A stretch of DNA of 57,464 nucleotides from Sporosarcina luteola (lineage in GTDB: Bacteria > Bacillota > Bacilli > Bacillales_A > Planococcaceae), in NCBI RefSeq assembly GCF_007991495.1, contig NZ_BJYL01000009.1, positions 1-57,464 on the forward strand, in the 5' to 3' direction. Shown piece after piece: positions 32,815-45,243 of this stretch. Positions within the stretch are counted from its first letter, which is position 1; every line of letters begins with the position of its first letter. The notes below the pieces were generated by a model. The model was not told the DNA's origin. It worked only from the letters and a program-made list of their open reading frames with translations, and ran no database searches. The position numbers and the translations under genes are program-made.

Positions 32815-34203
32815 TTGTTCAAAAAACAAATGCAGCCTTTCTTGGCGCTACTTGCCATTCTTTTTGTCATGATGCCGTTCACACCATCCGCTGCTGCAGA
32901 GCCGATAGACGAAATACGGCAATTGGTAACGGAGTACTATGTGGATGAAGTGCCAGAACATGTCCTGTCGAAAAAGACGGGCAAAGAAATCGCGGATAGC
33001 CTCGATGCGCATTCTGTCTATATGTCTAAAGGTGAATACGAGGATTTCATCAACGGTATCGAGCAACGGATTGTAGGAATTGGTGTCGTATTAGAGGAAC
33101 ATGAAAACGGGGTAAAGATCATTTCTGTCATTCCTGATGGACCTGCGTTCAAATCAGGCCTACTCCCAGGTGATGTCATTATAGAAGTGGAAGGCAAAGC
33201 GTTGAAAGGGAAATCTGTTCAAGCAGCGATTCCTTTAATTAGTGGGAAGGAAAACACGAAAGTCACGTTAACGATCGAAAGGGAAAAAGCGAGTGGTCCT
33301 TTGAAGAAGACGCTTCAACGGGCAGAAATCCATTTACCAACAGTCGAATCGGAAATGCTCGGAGGGAATATCGGCTACATCAGACTAAATAGTTTTGCCA
33401 CCGATTCAGGAAAAGAGGTAGCGAACGCCATTAAAGCGCTTGACGGTGCGAATGGCTTTATCATGGATATTCGTAATAACGGAGGGGGCTATATTACAGC
33501 TGCGCAAGATATTGCCGGATTCTTCCCGGACGTCTCGCAAGCGTTCCAATTACGTGAAAAAAATAAAAAGCCCGAAGTCTATCCTTCTACGAGTCAAAAA
33601 AGAAAGATGGAAGGCCCTGTATCCTTACTTGTCAATGAATATAGCGCGAGCGCATCCGAAATGCTAGCCGTCAATTTGAAAGAGCGACAAGCCGCCACTT
33701 TATACGGGCGAAATACGTACGGTAAAGGTACGATGCAATCGATGTTTGCATTTCAAGATGGCAGTGTATTGAAATTGACGACAGCCCGTTTTTATTCACC
33801 GAACGGCATACCTGTGGATAAAGTCGGTGTGTCCCCGGACGTAAAGACACCGGAAAATGAAGAATTGACGACTGCGCATTATGATCAGTTGGCAGCACGA
33901 TTAAAAGGGTACACGGCATTTCCTTCATTGAAAAATGTAAAGACGACAAAGACGTTTACGGTTAACATGACGAAGGAAATGGATTGGCGTCAACTTGGCA
34001 ACGAATCGGTCCAATTAATTGAAATCGGTGGAAAAGAGAGCAGTGTCCGCATAGAAGTAAAGGATGGAAAAACAATTGAAGTGATACCTGCAGCGCCATT
34101 GGTTTCAGGGAAGAAATACATGTTGATCATCCACCCGGTTTGGAAAGACAAGGTGGGAAATGTAATAAAGAAAGGAATTTACCTGGAAGTAACAGTAAAA
34201 TAA
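32815..34203 (+). CDS. Secreted S41 (CtpA/CtpB-type) PDZ protease with C-terminal Ig-like domain
   Basis: A 462-residue exported serine protease. A signal peptide ends near residue 26 (FTPSAAA). A helical segment, a PDZ domain (~85-165, VISVIPDGPAFKSGLLPGDV) and an S41 catalytic domain (~170-350) follow, with the serine motif EYSASASEML and lysine in YGKGTMQS. The ~100-residue C-terminal domain (TKTFTVNMTKEMDW..., KVGNVIKKGIYLEVTV) resembles the Ig-like domains found in SLH proteins, which is unusual for this protease family. TTG at 32815 is chosen from signal peptide and promoter position; an ATG at 32764 is in frame. Confidence 0.8.
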   Translation: MFKKQMQPFLALLAILFVMMPFTPSAAAEPIDEIRQLVTEYYVDEVPEHVLSKKTGKEIADSLDAHSVYMSKGEYEDFINGIEQRIVGIGVVLEEHENGVKIISVIPDGPAFKSGLLPGDVIIEVEGKALKGKSVQAAIPLISGKENTKVTLTIEREKASGPLKKTLQRAEIHLPTVESEMLGGNIGYIRLNSFATDSGKEVANAIKALDGANGFIMDIRNNGGGYITAAQDIAGFFPDVSQAFQLREKNKKPEVYPSTSQKRKMEGPVSLLVNEYSASASEMLAVNLKERQAATLYGRNTYGKGTMQSMFAFQDGSVLKLTTARFYSPNGIPVDKVGVSPDVKTPENEELTTAHYDQLAARLKGYTAFPSLKNVKTTKTFTVNMTKEMDWRQLGNESVQLIEIGGKESSVRIEVKDGKTIEVIPAAPLVSGKKYMLIIHPVWKDKVGNVIKKGIYLEVTVK

Positions 34204-34256
34204 ATGAGAGTGAGAGCTTGTCCGTCAATGAATGGATTGGCTCTCATTTTCATTAT
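34203..34256 (+). terminator. Terminator of the S41 protease gene, overlapping the end of sda
   Basis: AATGAGAG pairs with CTCTCATT across a ~30-nt middle, followed by TTTCATT. The last codons of sda on the other strand are inside it. Confidence 0.5.
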
Positions 34257-34401
34257 AAGAGGTCTGTGATCCGCAACTTTTGAGATGGATAGAACGTCGT
34301 TTGATCTCTTTCTCCAACAGATTGATGAATTGAGGGCAAAGGTTTAGCGCAATTGCTTTTTCATACGAATCTACTAATAAGTCATCCGGCATACTCAACA
34401 A
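34225..34401 (-). CDS. sda: Sda, checkpoint inhibitor of sporulation kinase
   Basis: A 58-residue protein whose first ~42 residues match Sda: MPDDLLVDSYEKAIALNLCP then FINLLEKEIKRRSIHL, compared with the SDELLIESY...FIELIENEIKRRS pattern of B. subtilis Sda. Sda is a helical hairpin that binds the sporulation histidine kinase KinA and blocks Spo0A activation when replication is perturbed. TTG start with AAGGAGG 8 nt upstream. The C-terminal tail is longer than usual and overlaps the neighbouring terminator. Five DnaA-box-like sites lie upstream, as in the B. subtilis checkpoint. This also indicates an endospore former. Confidence 0.88.
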   Translation of the reverse strand: MLSMPDDLLVDSYEKAIALNLCPQFINLLEKEIKRRSIHLKSCGSQTSYNENESQSIH

Positions 34402-34467
34402 TTTGTTCTCCTCCTTGTCATAAAAACGTTTCCGGTTGCATAACGTGAAGTTGGACTATTTTTACCT

Positions 34468-34486
34468 TACCAAATTTTATTTGGTA
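34468..34486. promoter_or_regulatory. Palindromic operator-like site in the sda promoter region
   Basis: TACCAAA (34468-34474), a 5-bp centre and TTTGGTA (34480-34486) form a perfect 7-bp dyad. It lies between the DnaA boxes and the sda start, where the promoter should be. Confidence 0.5.
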
Positions 34487-34500
34487 GAACAACCGTTCCG

Positions 34501-34598
34501 ATATCCACAGTGAACCGTGGATAAGTTGTGCCTAACTTGTTCGTAAGCCGTTCACACCCCGTAGAGCAACGTGGACAACGTGGACAAGGTTATCCACA
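34501..34598. promoter_or_regulatory. DnaA-box cluster upstream of sda
   Basis: Five 9-mers resemble the DnaA box TTATCCACA: 34501-34509 (+, one mismatch), 34516-34524 (-, one mismatch), 34570-34578 and 34579-34587 (-, exact tandem pair, two mismatches each) and 34590-34598 (+, perfect). DnaA control of sda is established in B. subtilis. The sites lie 100-200 bp upstream of sda and also upstream of the divergent lipoprotein gene. Confidence 0.75.
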
Positions 34599-34637
34599 GA
34601 TGAGGATAGTGCGAAAAATGTCGAAAGATTTTTCTCA

Positions 34638-34685
34638 GGTGCCTGCCACTGAAACAATTTAGAATTGTTTCGGTGGCAGGCACTG
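34638..34685. repeat. GTGCCTGCCAC palindromic element (copy 2)
   Basis: A near-perfect ~48-bp palindrome with GTGCCTGCCACTGAAACAAT and its complement. It is the same family as 8133-8179 and again lies in a divergent intergenic region. Confidence 0.8.
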
Positions 34686-34772
34686 TACGTTACACGGAAT
34701 GAATTCAGTATGACGGCGTATGCGAACCCTTAATAGTTCATACGTTAAAGTATTAGCTAGTCAGGGGGTTGC

Positions 34773-35318
34773 ATGTTGAAAAAGAGGATAATGAACATAG
34801 TGGCAATCGCTTTACTATTACTTATGACAGCGGCTTGCGGCGGAAAACCACCATCAAGTCAAGCCGCCCTTACACCGAAGGAAGCCGTCGAACTGGCAAC
34901 CGCATGGACTGGAGCAGCAGCGATGATTCAGGCAGGCGGATTATACAAGGAAGGCGAATATAAAACATTCGCCCATAAAGGATTGGAATACCGCTATTTG
35001 GCAGCACACTTGGACTCCAAGAAGAAATTGAGGGCGGAACTGCAGAAGTACGTGACGAAGAAGAAAGCGAAACGGTTCATGAAAGACAATGGCATTTTGA
35101 AACATAAAGGGAAGTTAGCCTCGCCAGAAACAGAAGCACCACCGGACTCACTGCTGCAATGGGATACAGCAACCGCACGAACAATGAAAACGAAAAAGAA
35201 CAAGATGACATTCGAACTCACCGTCCCGATCGGCGACACCCGAACCGCTGAGACAATCATAGTAAGCTACATTCACGTGAAAAAATCCGGCTGGCGAATT
35301 GATAAATTTAATGAATAA
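34773..35318 (+). CDS. Putative lipoprotein, unknown function
   Basis: A 181-residue exported protein. The signal peptide carries a lipobox ending TAAC (Cys ~23) followed by GGKPPSSQ. The mature part is helical and very Lys-rich in the middle (KKKLRAELQKYVTKKKAKRF) with a beta-type C terminus (TIIVSYIHVKKSGWRIDKF) that looks like a small NTF2- or DUF4878-type fold. GGGGG precedes the ATG. It is transcribed away from sda and is followed by a 20-bp repeat array. Confidence 0.75.
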   Translation: MLKKRIMNIVAIALLLLMTAACGGKPPSSQAALTPKEAVELATAWTGAAAMIQAGGLYKEGEYKTFAHKGLEYRYLAAHLDSKKKLRAELQKYVTKKKAKRFMKDNGILKHKGKLASPETEAPPDSLLQWDTATARTMKTKKNKMTFELTVPIGDTRTAETIIVSYIHVKKSGWRIDKFNE

Positions 35319-35325
35319 CTGGCTA

Positions 35326-35460
35326 GGCTCATTAAACCTCGCAAGGGCTCATTAATTTGCAAAAGGGCTCATTAAATCTCGTAAGGGCTCATTAATTTGC
35401 AGAAGGGCTCATTAAATCTCGCAAGGGCTCATTAATTTGCAATTGGGCTAATAAACGCCC
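35326..35460. repeat. 20-bp phased tandem array, GGCTCATTAA family
   Basis: GGCTCATTAA-type units start at 35326, 35346, 35366, 35386, 35406 and 35426, with a degenerate one at 35446: an exact 20-bp period. Two unit types alternate strictly, one continuing AATCTCGCAAG and one continuing TTTGCAAAAG. The array begins 8 bp after the lipoprotein stop and is followed by a terminator. The sequence differs from the GTTCTC arrays but the architecture is the same. Confidence 0.92.
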
Positions 35461-35479
35461 CCAATAAAAACTCCACCAG

Positions 35480-35508
35480 CGCTTTTGCGATTCTGCGAAA
35501 GCGTTTTC
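35480..35508 (+). terminator. Terminator after the 20-bp array
   Basis: CGCTTT (from 35480) pairs with AAAGCG (to 35503) and TTTTC follows. It would end lipoprotein transcripts after the repeat array. Confidence 0.55.
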
Positions 35509-35609
35509 TAATTTACTCATTCCTATTTAAAATAAAAATATTTTTTTATTATCATATATTCCTCAATATGCAATATATCGCGGATGTAAGCGGATACAAA
35601 ATAAAACGC

Positions 35610-35628
35610 AATTCATAATTGATGAATT
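35610..35628. promoter_or_regulatory. Palindrome upstream of the ilvD promoter
   Basis: AATTCAT / ATGAATT with a 5-bp centre, ~16 bp upstream of the -35 box. It is AT-rich and operator-like. A CodY-type site is conceivable, but the CodY consensus is not closely matched. Confidence 0.4.
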
Positions 35629-35643
35629 ATTTAAAAAAGATGG

Positions 35644-35672
35644 TTGACTCTAGTGAATATCCGATATATGAT
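35644..35672 (+). promoter_or_regulatory. Sigma-A promoter of ilvD
   Basis: TTGACT (35644-35649), a 17-nt spacer and TATGAT (35667-35672). Transcription should start near 35679. A second dyad ATGTGA/TCACAT (35692-35709) lies just downstream of the start and could be an operator. Confidence 0.7.
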
Positions 35673-35759
35673 AGCAACAATCTATTTAGATATGTGATTC
35701 ATTTCACATAATTCATTCAGTTCAAAAGCTCTTGGATGATTCGATTAGGAGAGATTGCA

Positions 35760-37427
35760 ATGAGAAGTGACATGATTAAAAAAGGTATTGATCGCGCACC
35801 GCATAGAAGTTTGCTCTACGCGACTGGCATTAAAACAAAAGATTTGGAGAAACCTTTCATCGGCGTCTGTAATTCATATATTGATATTATTCCAGGCCAT
35901 AAACATTTGAATAAATTTGCTGAAATTGTAAAAGAAGCAATCTGGGAAGCAGGCGGGGTTCCATTTGAATTCAACACGATTGGTGTAGATGATGGAATCG
36001 CGATGGGGCATATCGGAATGCGTTACTCGCTGCCAAGCCGCGAATTGATTGCGGATAGTGCCGAAACGGTTATCAATGCCCACTGGTTCGATGGCGTATT
36101 CTACATTCCAAACTGTGACAAGATCACGCCAGGCATGCTTATGGCAGCAGTCCGGACGAATGTCCCTTCTGTATTCGTTTCAGGCGGACCGATGGAAGCA
36201 GGTGTATCGTCATCTGGTGCTCCACTTTCCCTCACATCTGTTTTCGAAGGAGTCGGAGCATACAAATCGGGCAAAATGACGGCGGAAGAGCTTCTCGACA
36301 TTGAAAACAACGCGTGCCCGACTTGCGGATCGTGCTCTGGGATGTTCACAGCCAACTCCATGAACTGTCTGATGGAAATGCTAGGATTGGCATTACCGGG
36401 CAATGGAACGATCGTCGCCACTTCCGATGAACGTCATAAACTGATCAAAGACGCGGCGAAGCATTTGGTCCGCATGGTGAAAGAGGGAGTGAAACCACGC
36501 GATATCGTTACGAAAGAAGCAATCGATGATGCGTTCGCTCTCGATATGGCGATGGGTGGCTCGACCAATACAGTGCTACATACATTGGCGATAGCCCATG
36601 AAGCGGAAATCGAATATAGCGTCCAAGATATTAACACGGTAGCTGAAAGAGTCCCGTATTTAGCGAAAATTATGCCGGCTTCCGATATTTCCATGGATGA
36701 TATTTTTAAAGCAGGCGGCGTTAGTGCCATCATCAATGAACTGACAAAAATACCTGGAGCCATCCACCCGGATCGCATCACGATTACAGGAAAATCGATG
36801 AGGGAAGACGTCCAAGATTACAAGATTACGAACGATCAAGTAATCCGCACGAAAGATAATCCATACAGTCCGGTAGGCGGCTTGTCCGTCCTATTCGGAA
36901 ACATTGCTCCAGACGGCGGAGTCATCAAAGTTGGAGCGGTAGATCCTTCCATTAAGCAGTTCACCGGTGAAGCAATCGTCTTTGATTCACAGGAAGCTGC
37001 TCAGGAGAACATCGACAACGGCACAGTCCGTGAAGGGCATGTCGTCGTCATCCGCTACGAAGGTCCAAAAGGCGGCCCGGGAATGCCGGAAATGCTCGCC
37101 CCTACGTCAGCCATTCAAGGCAGAGGCTTAGGAACGAAAGTGGCGCTCATTACAGACGGCCGTTTCTCCGGAGCATCCCGAGGTATTTCCATTGGTCATA
37201 TTTCACCGGAAGCAGCTGAAGGCGGACCGATTGCCTTAGTCGAAGATGGAGATATGATTGACATCAATTTGACGAACCGAACAATAGAGCTGAAAGTTTC
37301 TGAAGAAATATTGGCGGAGCGCAGAGCAAAACTGCAACCATTCGAACCAAAGATTAAAAAAGGCTATTTAGCAAGATATTCAAAACTCGTTACGTCGGCA
37401 AGCACAGGCGGCGTCATGAAAATATAA
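35760..37427 (+). CDS. ilvD: Dihydroxy-acid dehydratase
   Basis: A 555-residue enzyme that dehydrates 2,3-dihydroxy-isovalerate and -methylvalerate, the common penultimate step of valine and isoleucine synthesis. Full-length family match: Fe-S cysteines in [18 protein letters not shown] and [16 protein letters not shown], and the C-terminal [11 protein letters not shown]. The ATG at 35760 has TAGGAGAG 6 nt upstream; an ATG at 35736 lacks one. It has its own sigma-A promoter and lies upstream of, but separately controlled from, the T-box operon. Confidence 0.96.
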   Translation: MRSDMIKKGIDRAPHRSLLYATGIKTKDLEKPFIGVCNSYIDIIPGHKHLNKFAEIVKEAIWEAGGVPFEFNTIGVDDGIAMGHIGMRYSLPSRELIADSAETVINAHWFDGVFYIPNCDKITPGMLMAAVRTNVPSVFVSGGPMEAGVSSSGAPLSLTSVFEGVGAYKSGKMTAEELLDIENNACPTCGSCSGMFTANSMNCLMEMLGLALPGNGTIVATSDERHKLIKDAAKHLVRMVKEGVKPRDIVTKEAIDDAFALDMAMGGSTNTVLHTLAIAHEAEIEYSVQDINTVAERVPYLAKIMPASDISMDDIFKAGGVSAIINELTKIPGAIHPDRITITGKSMREDVQDYKITNDQVIRTKDNPYSPVGGLSVLFGNIAPDGGVIKVGAVDPSIKQFTGEAIVFDSQEAAQENIDNGTVREGHVVVIRYEGPKGGPGMPEMLAPTSAIQGRGLGTKVALITDGRFSGASRGISIGHISPEAAEGGPIALVEDGDMIDINLTNRTIELKVSEEILAERRAKLQPFEPKIKKGYLARYSKLVTSASTGGVMKI

Positions 37428-37436
37428 CAAATCGAT

Positions 37437-37730
37437 GATGGGGCAAAAGGGGATAGATCCTTGCATTCACAGAGAGCCGGTCGTGCTGGAAGCCGGCAAT
37501 GCAACTATCCGCGATATCACTCCGGAGTGGACTGCTGAAAGTATTACTGAGTAGGCAATCCCGGGCTCAATTGAATGGGCCCGTTAGCAGCGAATGGATA
37601 ATGTTTTTATATCCATTCATGAGGCGGCGTTTGCCGTGAACAAGGGTGGTACCATGAAAAGCTTTTTCATCCCTTACATGAAGAATAAGATTTCTTTGTG
37701 TGGGGAGAAAAGGCTTTTTCTTTTTATATA
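37437..37730 (+). promoter_or_regulatory. T-box riboswitch (probable Ile specifier AUC) of the ilv-leu operon
   Basis: A T-box leader. Stem I spans ~37445-37540 with the specifier context GCGATATCACTCCGGAGTGG, giving AUC (Ile) at 37516-37518. The T-box AACAAGGGTGGTACC is at ~37639-37653; its TGGT bulge pairs with an uncharged tRNA acceptor end bearing discriminator A. The terminator arms are ~37656-37673 and ~37702-37720, followed by TTTTTAT. Uncharged tRNA-Ile would favour antitermination and expression of ilvB through leuD. The codon assignment rests on alignment by eye. Confidence 0.88.
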
Positions 37731-37766
37731 AACTAACGAAATAGAACAGTAAGGAGGAGTTTGTAG

Positions 37767-39523
37767 ATGAGTGCGGAAGTTCAAACGAAGCAAGCAGTAA
37801 TGGAAATGGCGCAAGAGCCTATGGAACAACAAAAACAGATTCAACCGATGGATGGTTCTGCCGTCTTGATTCAAGGGTTGAAAGACCAAGGTGTCGAAGT
37901 CATTTTCGGATACCCTGGAGGTGCTGTCCTGCCGATTTACGACGCATTATACAAGGATCCGATTCCCCATGTGCTTGCCCGTCATGAACAGGGAGCCATC
38001 CATGCAGCGGAAGGCTATGCGCGAGTATCCGGCAAACCGGGCGTTGTCCTTGCGACATCTGGTCCGGGTGCGACAAATCTGGTGACAGGAATAACGGATG
38101 CAATGATGGATTCCTTGCCGCTAGTCGTTTTCACAGGGCAGGTGGCAAGTACAGTCATCGGGACAGATGCATTCCAAGAGGCCGATGTGATCGGCATTAC
38201 ACAGCCAATCACAAAGCATAATTACCAAGTGCGTGATGTTGCGGATCTTCCGAGGATCATCAAAGAGGCATTCCACATCGCTTCAACAGGAAGACGCGGT
38301 CCGGTTGTTGTAGACATCCCGAAAAACGTAGCTACGGAAATCTTCGTCACCGAAGAAGAACGCACTGCCGAGGTGAATTTGCCGGGTTACCAGCCGACTA
38401 CTACTCCGAATTACTTGCAAATACAAAAGGCGGTCGAAGCGATCCGATTCGCACGGAAGCCGCTCATCTTGGCTGGTGCAGGCGTGTTGCACGGTCAGGC
38501 AATGGCAGAACTGAAAACCGTAGTGGAAACAAAACGGATTCCAGTTACGAATACGTTGCTTGGACTAGGAAGCATTGAAGGAACCCATGAATTATTCCTC
38601 GGCATGGCAGGCATGCATGGGACGTATACGGCAAATATGGCGATTAGCGAGTGCGATGTTTTGATTAATATCGGTGCTCGATTCGATGACAGGCTGACAG
38701 GCAATCTGGGAACATTCGCACCGCATGCAAGAGTTATCCATATCGATATTGATCCCGCGGAAATCGGAAAGAACGTCCCGACAGAAATCCCGATCGTATC
38801 GGATTCGAAGGAAGCATTGAAAGCATTGCTTAATCAGGAATTTGAAGCACCCGATACGGCAGACTGGCTCACTTACTTAAATGGTTTACAAGAAGAGTCG
38901 CCGCTATGGTACAACACCGACGAGCACGAAATCCTGCCGCAGGAAGCAATCCAAATGATCCACCGCATTACCGAGGGGGATGCAATTGTCACAACGGATG
39001 TCGGACAGCATCAAATGTGGGCTGCCCAATATTATTCATTGAACAATCCCGATCATTGGGTGACGTCAGGCGGTCTCGGAACGATGGGCTTCGGTTTCCC
39101 TGCCGCTATTGGCGCACAAATCGCCAAGCCGAATGAAAGGGTCGTCGCAATCGTCGGCGATGGCGGTTTCCAAATGACTTCACAAGAATTGTCTCTCTTG
39201 CAGGAAATGAGAATTCCGGTGAAAGTCGTCATCTTGAACAACGGAGCACTCGGAATGGTGCGCCAATGGCAGGAAACGTTTTACGATGAACGATATTCAC
39301 AGTCGTTGATTCCAGTCCAGCCGGATTTCGTGAAATTGGCAGAAGCGTACGACCTGAAAGGGTACCGTATCACGAAAAAAGAGGATGCTGAACAGATATT
39401 CAGGGAGGCCCTTCTGTCAGATGAACCGGTGCTTATCGATTGCCGGGTGAAAATGCTGGAAAACGTCTATCCGATGGTCGCTCCAGGAAAAGGACTACAA
39501 GACATGATCGGGGTGAAAAGCAA

Positions 39524-39527
<4 letters not shown>
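37767..39527 (+). CDS. ilvB: Acetolactate synthase large subunit
   Basis: A 586-residue thiamine-diphosphate enzyme that condenses pyruvate with pyruvate or 2-oxobutyrate, the first common step of branched-chain amino-acid synthesis. Motifs: [15 protein letters not shown], the catalytic Glu in [15 protein letters not shown], and the ThDP-Mg motif [13 protein letters not shown]...ILNN. It has an extra ~25-residue Gln/Glu-rich N terminus. It is the first gene after the T-box, with AAGGAGGAG upstream. The stop overlaps the ilvN start (ATGA). Confidence 0.96.
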
Positions 39528-42637
<3,110 letters not shown>

Positions 42638-42704
42638 TGATTTATACATTCGTAGGTCGGAATATTTAGTAATCCGTAAGATGACAACAAGGAGGAGAAG
42701 GAAA

Positions 42705-43805
42705 ATGGAAAAAAGAGTAGCTGTATTACAAGGCGATGGAATCGGACCAGAAGTGACGGCGGCGGCAGTAAAAGTTCTTGAAGTGGTTGCAAGACGGTTC
42801 AACCACATATTCCATTTCAACTACGGTTCAATCGGAGGGGAAGCAATCGATCAATTCAACAACCCGCTTCCAGAGGAAACAATTGCTCTCTGCGAATCAA
42901 GTGATGCAGTACTCTTAGGGGCGGTCGGCGGTCCGAAATGGGATCAGAACCCTTCTGAGCTGCGGCCGGAAAAAGGGCTGCTTGCCATTCGGAAGCATTT
43001 TGATTTATTTGCAAACCTAAGACCTGTAAAGGCTGTCCCATCCTTGCTCCAAGCTTCTCCTTTAAAAGAGGACATAGTTCAAGAAGTCGATATGATGATC
43101 GTCCGTGAATTGACGGGTGGCATTTATTTCGGGCAACCGAGCAGGAAAACCGAGGCATCCGCTGTCGACACACTCGTCTATACACGGGAAGAAATCGAAC
43201 GGATCGTTGATAAGGCTTTTGAACTTGCCCGGTTGCGGAAAGGGAAAGTGACATCCGTCGACAAGGCAAATGTACTTGAATCCAGTAAACTTTGGCGTGA
43301 AGTTGTGGAAGAGAAGCGGAAAGGTTATCCGGATATCGAAGTGGAGCATCAGCTTGTCGATTCCGCGGCAATGAAATTGATCACGAACCCAGCTGCTTTC
43401 GATGTCATCGTCACTGAAAATATGTTCGGCGATATTTTAAGCGATGAGGCATCCGTCATTACAGGATCTCTCGGTCTACTGCCATCCGCTAGTGTCCGCT
43501 CTGACGGTTTCGGTCTGTACGAACCTGTGCATGGCTCTGCCCCCGACGTGGCTGGAAAAGGTCTTGCAAATCCAGCGGCGGCAATCTTATCAGCTGCGAT
43601 GATGCTCCGCTATTCATTCGACATGGAAACGGAGGCTGCTGCAATCGAAGAAGCGGTCAATACAGTGTTTGAAGACGGATATTTCACAACAGATTTAGCA
43701 GGCAGAACGGATCGGGCCCATTCGACAAAAGAATGGACGGATAAAGTGATCGATGAGCTGGACCTACAGTTCGTTTCAAATAGCATCATGTTTTCATATG
43801 CCTGA
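42705..43805 (+). CDS. leuB: 3-isopropylmalate dehydrogenase
   Basis: A 366-residue NAD-dependent beta-decarboxylating dehydrogenase. The N terminus is AVLQGDGIGPEVTAAAVKVL, substrate-binding arginines lie in LRPEKGLLAIRKHF and LRPVK, and ENMFGDILSDEASVITGSLG carries the metal ligands. It oxidises 3-isopropylmalate in leucine synthesis. The start has GGAGGAGAAGG upstream. Confidence 0.95.
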   Translation: MEKRVAVLQGDGIGPEVTAAAVKVLEVVARRFNHIFHFNYGSIGGEAIDQFNNPLPEETIALCESSDAVLLGAVGGPKWDQNPSELRPEKGLLAIRKHFDLFANLRPVKAVPSLLQASPLKEDIVQEVDMMIVRELTGGIYFGQPSRKTEASAVDTLVYTREEIERIVDKAFELARLRKGKVTSVDKANVLESSKLWREVVEEKRKGYPDIEVEHQLVDSAAMKLITNPAAFDVIVTENMFGDILSDEASVITGSLGLLPSASVRSDGFGLYEPVHGSAPDVAGKGLANPAAAILSAAMMLRYSFDMETEAAAIEEAVNTVFEDGYFTTDLAGRTDRAHSTKEWTDKVIDELDLQFVSNSIMFSYA

Positions 43806-43833
43806 TGAATGAAAATTGAAAGGAGAAGCGCTA

Positions 43834-45243
43834 ATGGCCAAAACGATCATTGAAAAGATTTGGGAGCAGCATATTGTGTACGAAGAACAGGGGAAGCCGG
43901 ATTTATTGTACGTCGACCTTCATTTATTGCATGAAGTGACTTCTCCACAAGCATTCGAAGGTTTGCGGCTGGCGGGGCGGAAAGTAAGGCGCCCCGACCT
44001 CTGTTTCGCAACGATGGACCATAACGTGCCGACCCGTAATTTACCGACAATCAATGACCCGATCGCTAAAAAACAAATCACGACGTTGGAAAAGAATTGC
44101 GATGAATTCGGCATTCAGCTTGCAGATATGCAGCATCCAGACCAAGGGATCGTCCATATTATCGGCCCGGAGCTCGGATTGACGCAGCCCGGAAAGACGA
44201 TTGTGTGCGGAGATAGCCATACTTCGACACATGGCGCATTTGGCGCAATTGCATTCGGCATTGGCACGAGTGAAGTCGAGCATGTCCTGTCGACGCAGAC
44301 ATTATGGCAATCAAAACCGAAAACGATGGAAATTCGCATTAACGGAAAAATTGGATTCGGCGTGACAGCGAAGGACATCATCCTTGCAATCATCGCAAAA
44401 TTTGGCATTGATATCGGCACTGGCCATATCGTCGAATATACAGGTGACGCGATTCGCGCTTTGACAATGGAAGAGCGGATGACGATTTGCAATATGTCGA
44501 TCGAGGCGGGTGCGAAAGCTGGTTTGATCAGCCCTGATGAGACGACTGTCGCCTATTTGAAAGGCCGTCGCTATGTGCCTGAAGGTGATTCTTTTGAGGA
44601 GGCAGCGGAAAAGTGGCTTGCATTGGCAACGGATGAAGGCGCCGTATACGATACTACACTCGAAATCGATGCAGACGAAATCGAGCCGTTCGTCACATGG
44701 GGCACGAATCCTTCGATGGGGTCGGGCATTAGCGCACTTGTCCCTTCTGCTAACGATTTCACGAATGAATCCGATAAAGAGGCTTTAAAAAACGCACTCG
44801 CTTATATGGATTTAGAAGAAGGGATGCCGCTAAGTTCAATTGCCATCCAACATGTATTCATCGGATCATGTACAAATGCACGGCTAAGTGATTTACGAAG
44901 TGCGGCGGAAGTGATTGCGGGCCAGAAAGTGCATCCGGAAGTGACGGCGATCGTTGTCCCAGGCTCTCGAACGGTGAAACGACAGGCGGAAGAGGAAGGC
45001 CTGGACAAAGTATTCCTAGACGCTGGCTTTGAATGGCGTGAATCGGGCTGCAGCATGTGCCTCGCGATGAACGATGACGTCGTTCCGGCAGGAGAAAGAT
45101 GTGCCTCGACATCGAACCGAAACTTCGAAGGCAGGCAAGGAGCAGGATCACGCACACATTTGATGAGTCCAGCAATGGCAGCTGCCGCAGCAATTACTGG
45201 CCATTTCACAGACGTCAGAGAAATGAAAATGGCCCACGTATAG
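43834..45243 (+). CDS. leuC: 3-isopropylmalate dehydratase large subunit
   Basis: A 469-residue aconitase-family subunit. It contains [20 protein letters not shown], and the 4Fe-4S cysteines are in GSCTNAR and [10 protein letters not shown]. With LeuD it isomerises 2- to 3-isopropylmalate. AAAGGAGAAG lies upstream of ATG 43834. A ~145-bp interspersed repeat separates it from leuD, although the two subunits must be made together. Confidence 0.95.
   Translation: MAKTIIEKIWEQHIVYEEQGKPDLLYVDLHLLHEVTSPQAFEGLRLAGRKVRRPDLCFATMDHNVPTRNLPTINDPIAKKQITTLEKNCDEFGIQLADMQHPDQGIVHIIGPELGLTQPGKTIVCGDSHTSTHGAFGAIAFGIGTSEVEHVLSTQTLWQSKPKTMEIRINGKIGFGVTAKDIILAIIAKFGIDIGTGHIVEYTGDAIRALTMEERMTICNMSIEAGAKAGLISPDETTVAYLKGRRYVPEGDSFEEAAEKWLALATDEGAVYDTTLEIDADEIEPFVTWGTNPSMGSGISALVPSANDFTNESDKEALKNALAYMDLEEGMPLSSIAIQHVFIGSCTNARLSDLRSAAEVIAGQKVHPEVTAIVVPGSRTVKRQAEEEGLDKVFLDAGFEWRESGCSMCLAMNDDVVPAGERCASTSNRNFEGRQGAGSRTHLMSPAMAAAAAITGHFTDVREMKMAHV

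Noticed and set aside
34590..34598. Chromosomal replication origin
   Set aside because: DnaA boxes are present, but no AT-rich unwinding element, dnaA or dnaN is nearby. The sda context explains the boxes.
35326..35460. CRISPR array
   Set aside because: Units are 20 bp with no 28-36-bp repeat and unique-spacer structure, and no cas genes are present. The alternating units are nearly identical to each other.
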